10,033 nt of DNA from Anaerolineae bacterium (GTDB lineage: Bacteria > Chloroflexota > Anaerolineae > UBA1429): NCBI GenBank assembly GCA_007118555.1, contig SKRJ01000390.1, positions 1-10,033 on the forward strand. The letters are read 5' to 3'. The position numbers were made by a program, and so were the translations under genes. How positions within the stretch are numbered: position 1 is the stretch's first letter; every line of letters begins with the position of its first letter. The notes beneath the pieces were generated by a model. It was not told the DNA's origin. It was given only the letters and a program-made list of their open reading frames with translations, and made no database searches. Positions 1-5,808 of this stretch are shown here, piece by piece.

Positions 1-905
1 ACGCGCTTCACCGGCCAGGTCGCCGCATCGTCATAGCTGACCCGCAGCGTCAGGTTGCGGCGCTCGCCGCCCTGACGGGGCCGACCGTCGGTGGGCGGAA
101 GCGTGGAGGGGTTGACAAAGAGCACCCGATGGGCGTCATAACGGCAGAGGCTGGCAAAGCAGCGGGGCTCCCACAGCGCCTCGTCATAACGGGGCGTGCT
201 CCAGGGGCCGGCACCTGTGGTGCTCACCGTGACGGCCCGCCGACAGCCATCGCCGTCGTTGCGCAGGTTGAGCAGCACGGTGCCATCGGTGCGTTGCAGG
301 GCCACCGTCTCGCTGCACGAGGGGATCGTGTCGGGCACCAGGTCGCCCGCCTTCCAGGTCGCGCCATGGTCATCGCTATAGATGACGCCGGCGCGGCTTG
401 GGTCGTGGGCACGCGCGGGCGAATCCGAGAGCCAGATGGGGGCCAGCAGGCGGCCGCTGTCGAGCTGGATGCCGTGGCCGGGGCCGATGGCCAGCACCGT
501 CCAGGCGTACTTGAAATCCCGAAATGCGCTCGTGATCTCAACGGGCGGCGAAAAGGTACGCCCATCGTCGTCGCTGCGCCGGTAGTAGGCCTGGCCATAG
601 TCGTGACAGTAGAGCAGGTGCACCGCGCCGGTGACGAGATCGGGGATCGCCACCGGATTGTTCATGCAGCTTGGGCCATGGTCGGCATAGCGCGCCAGGG
701 CTGTGGGCTCGTCCCAGGTTTCCCCACCATCGTCGCTGGCGCGCAGGAGGACATCGCTGGGAGCCCAGTCGCTGCTCTCGGTGCGCGCCTCGCAATAGGC
801 CAGCAGGCGTCCGCCGGGCGTCACCACCAGGCCGGGAATGCGATAGTGGTAATAGGGGCCGTCACCGGCGCGGAACAGGTCCTGTATCTGGAGGTTCGAT
901 GTCAT
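1..905 (-). CDS. GH33-type exo-sialidase (BNR/Asp-box protein), 3' end outside window
   Basis: Predicted to hydrolyse terminal sialic acid or a related sugar from glycans. I translated this frame from the ATG at 903-905; it stays open to the left edge, giving 301 residues without a stop. GAGGAG lies just upstream of the start. Visible family marks are the YRIPGL motif (Arg22 of the arginine triad), Asp-boxes SDDGGETW (57-64), SDDDGRTF (111-118), SDDHGATW (177-184) and a degenerate SYDDAATW (290-297), and the segment SETVALQRTDGTVLLNLRND with Glu199 and Arg215. Asp46 is the likely acid/base, and Arg282 or Arg283 the third arginine. From memory, the spacings R22-D46 (24) and E199-R215 (16) match characterised bacterial sialidases. 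The nucleophilic Tyr would lie beyond the window. There is no signal peptide or membrane helix, so it looks cytosolic. It is the last visible gene of the operon, 33 nt after the VOC gene. True substrate is unproven; many such homologues are uncharacterised. Confidence 0.87.
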   Translation of the reverse strand, partial: MTSNLQIQDLFRAGDGPYYHYRIPGLVVTPGGRLLAYCEARTESSDWAPSDVLLRASDDGGETWDEPTALARYADHGPSCMNNPVAIPDLVTGAVHLLYCHDYGQAYYRRSDDDGRTFSPPVEITSAFRDFKYAWTVLAIGPGHGIQLDSGRLLAPIWLSDSPARAHDPSRAGVIYSDDHGATWKAGDLVPDTIPSCSETVALQRTDGTVLLNLRNDGDGCRRAVTVSTTGAGPWSTPRYDEALWEPRCFASLCRYDAHRVLFVNPSTLPPTDGRPRQGGERRNLTLRVSYDDAATWPVKR

Positions 906-938
906 TTGTCTCCTCACTGAGGCATTGGCAAGCCCGGG

Positions 939-1376
939 CTACGATGCCTCGGGCAGAATCTCGCGGATCTCGCACACCTCACCCTCGACGCCATAGAAAT
1001 AGGCCACGTGCACACCCGGGCGAATCTCGACGGGCTCACCGACGAGTTGCACCCCGTGGGCCTGCAGATGCTCCAAAGTGGCGTCGAAATCCTCGACGAT
1101 GAACCCGATATGCGTGAGGCCCAGGTCGCTCTGGCGGGCGTCGGGACGGCGCGGGCGCCCGGGCGGATGCCGGTAGTGAAACAGCTCCAGCACGGCCTCG
1201 CCCAGGCGCAGATGCACGATGCGCACGGACGTGCCCGGCTCGCCGATCAGCCGCGCCATCGGCTCGTCAAAGGTGCGATCAAAGACGACCTGAAAGCCAA
1301 TCAGGTCGCAGTAGAACGCGATGGCGCGCTCCATATCCTGGACGCTGAGGGCCACATGGTCCATGCGCCGGAACAT
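939..1376 (-). CDS. VOC family (glyoxalase/bleomycin-resistance fold) metalloprotein
   Basis: A 145-residue vicinal-oxygen-chelate protein with two beta-alpha-beta-beta-beta modules: residues about 3-66 start MDHVALSVQDMERAIAFY, and about 86-141 start LTHIGFIVEDFDATLEHL. The four metal-ligand positions of the fold are all filled: His7, Glu64 (VLELF), His89 and Glu136 (CEIRE). It is therefore probably an active divalent-metal enzyme, not a binding-only relative. Length is normal for a single-chain VOC enzyme. The subfamily could be lactoylglutathione lyase-like, methylmalonyl-CoA-epimerase-like or a dioxygenase/isomerase; the sequence does not decide. The ATG follows the TAG stop of the dehydrogenase gene with no base between them, so translation is probably coupled. 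It lies in a four-gene operon with URO-D-like, dehydrogenase and sialidase genes, which suggests a role on a pathway intermediate. Confidence 0.9.
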   Translation of the reverse strand: MFRRMDHVALSVQDMERAIAFYCDLIGFQVVFDRTFDEPMARLIGEPGTSVRIVHLRLGEAVLELFHYRHPPGRPRRPDARQSDLGLTHIGFIVEDFDATLEHLQAHGVQLVGEPVEIRPGVHVAYFYGVEGEVCEIREILPEAS

Positions 1377-2420
1377 CTATGCCTCCAGATCCAGCAGAAT
1401 CTTGACGCCCTGGCCGCGGCGCAGCATCTCGAACCCCTCCTCCCAGGCCTCCAGCGGCAGGATGGCGGTCACGAGCTGGCGCAGCCTGTCGGCCTCCTCC
1501 ACCTCGGCGGCGAGGGCCAGCTCCCAACTGCTCGGCGGCGAGCTAAAGCACCCATATGCGTCGATCTCTCGGTAGAGCAAGGTGTTCCAGGGGAGATCCA
1601 CGGTCGCCGGCCCCGTCAGGCCGATCATGATCAGCTTGCCCGCCTTTTTCACCAGCGCCAGGTCACTGGCGATGGCCACCGCAGAGCCGGACGCCTCGAC
1701 CCACACATCGACACCGCGGCCCAGGGTGCGGTCCATCACCACCTCGGCCAGATCGGCGTGCTGGACGTTCACCAGGCGGTCGGCGCCCATGGCCCGGGCC
1801 AGGTCAAAGCGCTCGTCCTGGTCCAGGTCGGTGCCGGCCACGATAATGTCCTCGGCGCCGAGACGGTCGGCCCACAGCGTCGACATGAGCCCCATGGTGG
1901 CCGCGCCGCTGATCAGGATGCTCCTGGGATGGTCGACCTGACCCCGCTCGACCAGGCAGTGCGCGGCGATGGCAAAGGGCTCGGTGACGCCGGCGACCTC
2001 CCAGGGCACGCCTTCGGGGATCGGGTGCGCCAGCCAGGCCGGCAGGGTGAGATACTCGGCAAAGGCGCCGTCGTATCGCGAGCCCAGGGCCAGCTTGGCG
2101 TCGCAGATGTGGGGCTTGCCCGCCTGGCAAAGCTCGCACTGGCCACAGGCGCCCGTGTGCAGCTCGCCCACCACCCGCTGCCCCTCGGACCAGCGATCCT
2201 GCACGGCCGCGCCCACCTCGACGATGGTGCCGCAATACTCGTGGCCCATGATCACGGGGGGATCGTTGGGGAACTCGTCCTGGGCAATGTGCAGGTCGGT
2301 GCCGCAGACGCCACAGTACTTGATCTTGATCAGGAGCTCGTCGTACCCAGGCGAGCGCACGGGCATCTCGGCGATCTCGACATGTCCCGGACCAGCGGCG
2401 GACTTGATCAGTGCTCTCAT
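1377..2420 (-). CDS. Zinc-dependent medium-chain alcohol/polyol dehydrogenase (threonine/sorbitol-dehydrogenase-like)
   Basis: A 347-residue NAD(P)-dependent dehydrogenase of the MDR superfamily. I chose the ATG at 2418-2420 (MRALIKSAAG) because the family fold starts there and AGAGGAAGG lies just upstream; the longer open frame runs back into the URO-D gene. Catalytic zinc ligands are Cys39 (CGVCGTDLH), His60-Glu61 (GHEYCG) and Glu147 (TEP). The structural-zinc lobe is complete: Cys92, 95, 98 and 106 in CGQCELCQAGKPHIC. The Rossmann motif is GAATMG (172-177), a variant of GxGxxG with Ala at the middle glycine. The second beta strand ends in GTDLD, and the acidic residue favours NAD over NADP. 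The substrate is likely a secondary alcohol of a sugar or polyol, but this is not determined by sequence. The gene starts 10 nt after the URO-D-like stop and abuts the VOC gene, so it is the second gene of the operon. Confidence 0.93.
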   Translation of the reverse strand: MRALIKSAAGPGHVEIAEMPVRSPGYDELLIKIKYCGVCGTDLHIAQDEFPNDPPVIMGHEYCGTIVEVGAAVQDRWSEGQRVVGELHTGACGQCELCQAGKPHICDAKLALGSRYDGAFAEYLTLPAWLAHPIPEGVPWEVAGVTEPFAIAAHCLVERGQVDHPRSILISGAATMGLMSTLWADRLGAEDIIVAGTDLDQDERFDLARAMGADRLVNVQHADLAEVVMDRTLGRGVDVWVEASGSAVAIASDLALVKKAGKLIMIGLTGPATVDLPWNTLLYREIDAYGCFSSPPSSWELALAAEVEEADRLRQLVTAILPLEAWEEGFEMLRRGQGVKILLDLEA

Positions 2421-2430
2421 GGCCTTCCTC

Positions 2431-3531
2431 TCATGCGTCATGGCCATACCGGCCATACTCGTCCAGCGCGTCGAACAGGGCCGACAGGTTCTCCCAGGGC
2501 ACATCGGGGGTGACGGTGTTGCCCGGCGCGGCGATCCACCCTCCTCCCGGCTTGAGCCCCTCACACTGCGCATGGATCATCGCTCGCACCTCGTCGGGGG
2601 TGCCGTGCATCAGCTCGCCCTGCAGGCCGATGGTGCCCTCCAGCACGATGTGGCGCCCAAACCGACGTTTGATCCCATAGACGTCCATCGCCTCGGGTTG
2701 CACGGTCCGCAGCGATGAGACGCCCATCGCGATGAGGGTCGGGATCACGTCGTAATAGTCACCGTCCGAGTGATAGCGAAACAGGATGTGAGGGTTGACG
2801 CGGCGCACCGCATCGATGACCTGCTGCATGCGCGGCGCAAGCCAGCGTTTCCACATGCGCGGGCTGAGGATCATCCCACGCTGGCTGCCGATATCGTCGT
2901 TGAGCGAGATGCTGTCGACGCCCGCGGCAGCCAGGCGCTCGGCCTGCGCCACGCGAATGTCGGTCACGCGCTGCAAGAGGGCGTCGGCCAGTTCGGGATC
3001 GTCGTACATGTCCTCGAACAGGCCCACCTGGGTGCGCAGGCTCCAGGCGGTCTGGTAGATCCAGCCGATGTGGGCATCCACAAAGTAGCCTGCATCGTGC
3101 AGCCGCGCGACCTCGTGCTCCAGATGGTCGTGCTGCCACTCGCCCACATAGTCGGGCCAGGGGTACTCGTCGAGCTCGGCAACGGAGCGCAGATGGCCCA
3201 GCGGCGCGACCGGGGCGCTCAGGTGATACAGGTGGGCGGGACGGGTGGCGACGCCCCACTCGGGCGGGAAATCCCGGTGATCCCAGGACAAGAGCCGCTC
3301 GTGCTCGACGTCGGCGAAATAGCGGCCAAAGCGATCCTCCAGATCCGGCAGCAAAGCGGGGGGCAGAAACGCGACCTGCGCAATGTCCCACTCCCAGTAG
3401 TCTGCCGCATCGGTATGGTCCGTCTCGCGCCGAAAGGTCTCGACCACGTCGGGCGCCAGGGCGGCATAGCGAGGGACACGGTCGGGCTCCTCGAACTGGA
3501 AAACGCGGCGCAGGCGCTCGCGATGGTGCAT
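2431..3531 (-). CDS. Uroporphyrinogen-decarboxylase-fold protein (URO-D superfamily)
   Basis: A 366-residue TIM-barrel protein of the URO-D superfamily, which includes HemE and the cobamide-dependent methyltransferases of the MtaA/MtbA/CmuA type. The lead is GAGGGAGGG before the ATG at 3529-3531. Family signatures are the NDDIGSQRGMILSP segment (211-224), FRYHSDGDYYDVIPTLIAMGV (251-271), the VQPEAMD motif (278-283) and the C-terminal GGGWIAAPGNTVTPDVPWEN segment (329-348). The His-x-Cys zinc motif of the thiol methyltransferases is replaced by His254-Ser-Asp256-Gly. HemE-type N-terminal features and haem-biosynthesis neighbours are both absent. It is therefore unlikely to be the housekeeping HemE. 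It belongs to the large uncharacterised catabolic group found in environmental bacteria, and activity may be decarboxylation, demethylation or lyase chemistry. It is the first gene of the four-gene operon, with a strong promoter about 50 nt upstream. Confidence 0.88.
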   Translation of the reverse strand: MHHRERLRRVFQFEEPDRVPRYAALAPDVVETFRRETDHTDAADYWEWDIAQVAFLPPALLPDLEDRFGRYFADVEHERLLSWDHRDFPPEWGVATRPAHLYHLSAPVAPLGHLRSVAELDEYPWPDYVGEWQHDHLEHEVARLHDAGYFVDAHIGWIYQTAWSLRTQVGLFEDMYDDPELADALLQRVTDIRVAQAERLAAAGVDSISLNDDIGSQRGMILSPRMWKRWLAPRMQQVIDAVRRVNPHILFRYHSDGDYYDVIPTLIAMGVSSLRTVQPEAMDVYGIKRRFGRHIVLEGTIGLQGELMHGTPDEVRAMIHAQCEGLKPGGGWIAAPGNTVTPDVPWENLSALFDALDEYGRYGHDA

Positions 3532-3567
3532 CCTGACCCTCCCTCTGATGGGGACGCTGGCTCACGG

Positions 3568-3594
3568 TATGGCGATGTACTGTATCATATGGCG
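3568..3594 (-). repeat. Two 7-bp direct repeats flanking the -10 box
   Basis: The sequence CGCCATA on the minus strand (TATGGCG on plus) occurs at 3588-3594 and again at 3568-3574, exactly 20 bp apart. That is close to two helical turns. One copy lies in the spacer, touching the -10 box, and the other lies just past the predicted start site. This spacing would suit a regulator binding one DNA face, but such short repeats can also arise by chance. Confidence 0.35.
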
Positions 3595-3611
3595 CAATGC
3601 GGCGGCGTCAA
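3584..3611 (-). promoter_or_regulatory. Sigma70-like promoter of the URO-D/ADH/VOC/sialidase operon
   Basis: On the minus strand the sequence is TTGACG (3611-3606), 16 bp, then TATGAT (3589-3584), matching the -35 and -10 consensus at 5 of 6 positions each. Transcription would start near 3577, leaving a leader of about 45 nt before the ATG at 3531. It sits in the 116-bp gap (3532-3647) after the two-helix membrane protein gene. No clear terminator is seen in that gap, so read-through from the CDF unit is possible. Confidence 0.65.
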
Positions 3612-3647
3612 GGTTCGCAAAGAGGCAGCGTAACGGGGCGGGGCGCT

Positions 3648-3896
3648 CTAGGACTCGCCACCCAGCCGTTCCATCAGCCAGAGGATGAGCCAGAGCAGGC
3701 CGAACAGGGTCAGGATGCTCCCCATGCAGAACAGGCCCAACGCGGCGGCTGCGGCGCCCCAAAAGCGCCAGATCAGGACGCCGCCCACCAGCAGCGCCAG
3801 GCCGAAACCGCCCAGGATCAGGTGGCGCTCGGTGGCGGCGGCGTGGCGGCGACGATCCGTCGAATGACCGCGATGATCGCCCACCTGCCGGCTCAC
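3648..3896 (-). CDS. Small two-helix membrane protein coupled to the CDF exporter
   Basis: An 82-residue protein read from a GTG (3894-3896) that shares four bases, GTGA, with the TGA stop of the CDF gene. This is a typical translational-coupling overlap, and no better start is available without entering the CDF gene. The N-terminal 25 residues are basic and carry four histidines (8, 11, 18, 25) plus Asp7 and Asp14. Two hydrophobic helices follow, about 26-44 (LILGGFGLALLVGGVLIW) and about 47-74 (starting WGAAAAALGLFCMGSIL), separated by a very short turn. The tail is ERLGGES. It would be a helical hairpin with both ends probably in the cytoplasm. I do not recognise a named family. Its position suggests an accessory or assembly partner of the metal exporter, which is an inference. 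It could also be an unrelated small membrane protein. Confidence 0.7.
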   Translation of the reverse strand: MSRQVGDHRGHSTDRRRHAAATERHLILGGFGLALLVGGVLIWRFWGAAAAALGLFCMGSILTLFGLLWLILWLMERLGGES

Positions 3897-4798
3897 ACCG
3901 CCGGTCCGCGCAGGCCGCAGACCTCGCCCACAAACTCGATCTCGACTGTGGTGTGCTCGATGGCCGGATCCTCGATGGCCTCGCGGGCCGCACACTTGAT
4001 CTGGAAAAGCTCCTCTACATCGGCATCCTCGGGAACGACGAGATGCGTGGAGAGGACGTGCCGTACACCGTCCATCGACCAGATATGGGTGCTGTGGACG
4101 GACAGCACGCCCTCGATCTGGGCCAGCCGTGACTCGATGCCCTCCAGGTCGATCCCTTCGGGGACCGCCTGCAGGAACAGGCCCGCGGCCTGCCGCAGGC
4201 CCCGGATGGCGTTGTAAAGCACCCACAGGCTGATGACCACCGAGAGGGCGGGGTCGAGAAAGGGCAAATCGCGAAAGAGCAGAATGATACCGACCACGAG
4301 CACGCCGATCCATCCCAGGATGTCCTGCATCAGGTGGAGCATGACCGCCCGGGCATTGAGGCTCTCGTCATGGGTCAGGCGAAAGGCCGCCGCCGCATTG
4401 ACGCTGATGCCCACCACCGCCAGGAGGAGCATGCCCTCGGCCATGGGCGTGCCCGGCTCGAACATGCGCGGGATGGCCTCGCTGAGGATGATCACGCTAC
4501 CGCCCACGAGGATGACGGTGTTGAGCAGGGCGCCCAGCAGCGAAAAGCGACGGTAGCCGTAGGAAAAGCGGGTGTCGGGATTGCGCGCGCTCAGGCGCTG
4601 CAGATACCAAGCCAGGCCCAAGGAGACGCTGTCGCCCAGGTCGTGCAGGGCGTCGGCCAGAATCGCCAGGCTGCCGGTCCACAGGCCACCGACCAGCTCG
4701 ATGATGGCAAAGCCGGCGTTCAGGAACAGGGCAACCTTGAGGTTGCCCGTTGTATCGATATGCGGGCCATGCCCATGTCCATTGTGCTGATGCGCCAT
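3893..4798 (-). CDS. Cation diffusion facilitator (CDF/ZnT-type) zinc/divalent-metal exporter
   Basis: A 301-residue inner-membrane metal/proton antiporter of the CDF family, exporting Zn2+ or similar ions from the cytoplasm. The cytosolic N-terminus is histidine-rich (His3, 5, 8, 10, 13). About six membrane helices follow through residue 205. The membrane zinc site has the HD-HD set: His52 and Asp56 in LADALHDLGDS (helix 2), and His155 and Asp159 in LHLMQDILG (helix 5). This set matches ZitB/CzcD and zinc-selective ZnTs, and not the DD-DD set of Fe/Mn members. The C-terminal ferredoxin-like cytosolic domain (about 208-292) holds His235, 238, 247, 252 and 282, candidates for the regulatory metal sites. 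The ATG at 4796-4798 has CGGAG 7 nt upstream. It has its own promoter and overlaps the next small gene by four bases. CzcD or ZitB would be reasonable names, but orthology cannot be set from one sequence. Confidence 0.94.
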   Translation of the reverse strand: MAHQHNGHGHGPHIDTTGNLKVALFLNAGFAIIELVGGLWTGSLAILADALHDLGDSVSLGLAWYLQRLSARNPDTRFSYGYRRFSLLGALLNTVILVGGSVIILSEAIPRMFEPGTPMAEGMLLLAVVGISVNAAAAFRLTHDESLNARAVMLHLMQDILGWIGVLVVGIILLFRDLPFLDPALSVVISLWVLYNAIRGLRQAAGLFLQAVPEGIDLEGIESRLAQIEGVLSVHSTHIWSMDGVRHVLSTHLVVPEDADVEELFQIKCAAREAIEDPAIEHTTVEIEFVGEVCGLRGPAV

Positions 4799-4814
4799 AG
4801 TGCAGCTCCGTACT

Positions 4815-4841
4815 GGATGCTCTCACTCTATTATAGCATCC
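4815..4841. promoter_or_regulatory. Inverted repeat over the CDF -10 and start site (candidate operator)
   Basis: A perfect 7-bp inverted repeat, GGATGCT (4815-4821) and AGCATCC (4835-4841), with a 13-bp AT-rich centre that contains the TATAAT box. A bound dimeric repressor would cover the -10 and +1 positions. This suits metal-responsive control, but I do not recognise the motif as a Zur, CzrA/ArsR or MerR site. No regulator gene lies in the window. Confidence 0.45.
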
Positions 4842-4858
4842 GGGCGTGAGTACCGCAA
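4830..4858 (-). promoter_or_regulatory. Sigma70-like promoter of the CDF gene
   Basis: The minus strand carries TTGCGG (4858-4853), 17 bp, then a perfect TATAAT (4835-4830). The -35 is weak (3 of 6), so activator help or an intrinsically low level is plausible. Initiation is expected near 4823, about 25 nt before the ATG at 4798. Confidence 0.6.
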
Positions 4859-4862
4859 TGTA

Positions 4863-4883
4863 CGATACCTGGGGAGAGTATCG
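4863..4883. repeat. Short inverted repeat between radical SAM gene and CDF promoter
   Basis: CGATAC (4863-4868) pairs with GTATCG (4878-4883) around a 9-nt loop, 30 nt after the radical SAM stop codon. No T-run follows on either strand, so it is not a canonical intrinsic terminator. It could be a second binding site upstream of the CDF -35 box or a weak mRNA 3' hairpin. Confidence 0.35.
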
Positions 4884-4912
4884 GGCACAGGGTACGATGG
4901 CTGCGTCTTTTG

Positions 4913-5788
4913 CTAGAGGAGGGAGAGCTGTTGGCCGGGCGATGGCGCGACATAGGGGGGTACGCGCGTTTGCAGGCCATGTTGCGCCACGAGCCCGTCA
5001 AAGTGCGCTTGTAACTGTGCCGTGTTGGGACAGGAGCAGTCATAGCGCTCGCCATAGCGCCGCTCGTAGCGGGCCCGCAGCCCGGGGAACAGCCGGTCGA
5101 GCTGGGCATAGTAATAGTCGCGCTGGCGATTCCGCAGCGTCATGCCGAACCCGGGCAGCACATAGGTGGCGCCGGCCGCCACCGCCGACTCGACGACGGC
5201 GGTGACGTTCTCGAGCGTGTCCTCGATCATCGGCAGGATCGGCATCATGGTCACGCCCACGGTGACCCCCGCCCGGGCCAGGGCCGCCATCGCCGCATAG
5301 CGCCGCGTGGGCGACGGCGCGCCGGGCTCGAGCCGGGCCGCCAACTCATCATCGGCGGTGGTGACGGTGAACGAGACATACGCGGCCCGCTCGGCGATTC
5401 TCGCCAGCAGGTCGGTGTCACGCAGCACCAGGTCGCTCTTGGTGATCAGGTGCAGGGGGTAGCGGTGGCGCAGGACGACCTCCAGCGCCCGGCGGGCGAG
5501 GCCATACTCGGCCTCGATGGGGCCATACGGATCGCTCATGGAGCCGGTGCCCACCAGGCCGACGACCCGCTTGCGGGGCAGCTCGTCGGCCAGCCGCTCG
5601 ATGGCGTTTACCTTGACCAGAATGTCGTCGAAATCGTCGATGCCATAGCACAGACTGCGCGAGTCGCAATAGATGCAGCGATGCTGGCAGCCGCGATAGA
5701 TGTTGAACGTGTACTTGAGGCCAAACCAGGGGTCTGGCGACGTGTGGTGCGACAGCATCGTCTTGGCCTGGATCTCGTGCACGGCCAT
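4913..5788 (-). CDS. SPL-family (SplB/COG1533-like) radical SAM protein
   Basis: A 291-residue radical S-adenosylmethionine protein related to spore photoproduct lyase. I chose the ATG at 5786-5788 (MAVHEIQAKTML) because CAGGAG lies six bases upstream; the longer open frame has an arginine-rich, non-family N-terminus that overlaps the preceding gene. The 4Fe-4S cluster motif is Cys34-x3-Cys38-x2-Cys41 in YRGCQHRCIYCDSR. Typical flanks are GTGSMSDPYGPIE (80-92), LHLITKSDLVLRD (112-124), the EPGAPSPTRRYAAMAAL stretch (154-170) and MMPILPMIED (181-190). Two further cysteines, Cys251 and Cys253 (YDCSCPN), lie near the C-terminus; one might serve as a hydrogen donor as in true SPL, but this is a guess. 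This group is often annotated 'DNA repair photolyase', yet most members in non-sporulating bacteria are uncharacterised. It begins 20 nt after the enolase-superfamily gene, so co-transcription is likely. Confidence 0.9.
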   Translation of the reverse strand: MAVHEIQAKTMLSHHTSPDPWFGLKYTFNIYRGCQHRCIYCDSRSLCYGIDDFDDILVKVNAIERLADELPRKRVVGLVGTGSMSDPYGPIEAEYGLARRALEVVLRHRYPLHLITKSDLVLRDTDLLARIAERAAYVSFTVTTADDELAARLEPGAPSPTRRYAAMAALARAGVTVGVTMMPILPMIEDTLENVTAVVESAVAAGATYVLPGFGMTLRNRQRDYYYAQLDRLFPGLRARYERRYGERYDCSCPNTAQLQAHFDGLVAQHGLQTRVPPYVAPSPGQQLSLL

Positions 5789-5808
5789 GGTGCGCTCCTG
5801 CGGTCCGT

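Noticed and set aside
129..920. A 263-codon plus-strand open frame at the left end
   Set aside because: The opposite strand encodes a GH33-like protein with RIP and several Asp-box motifs, which cannot arise by chance.
1008..2513. A 501-codon open frame on the plus strand opposite the VOC and dehydrogenase genes
   Set aside because: Both minus-strand genes carry complete family motifs in the same region. The plus frame has a biased Gln/His/Arg/Gly-rich composition, no recognisable domain and crosses a gene boundary, as expected of an antisense shadow in GC-rich DNA.
2421..2573. An N-terminally extended dehydrogenase start, 51 codons upstream
   Set aside because: The extension overlaps the 3' end of the URO-D gene, is low in family similarity, and a ribosome binding site precedes the internal ATG at 2420.
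2770..3633. A 287-codon plus-strand open frame opposite the URO-D-like gene
   Set aside because: It lies antisense to a gene with clear motifs, runs into the operon promoter and resembles no family.
4863..4883. Intrinsic terminator after the radical SAM gene
   Set aside because: The stem has only six base pairs with a 9-nt loop and no U-tract follows, so it is listed only as an inverted repeat.
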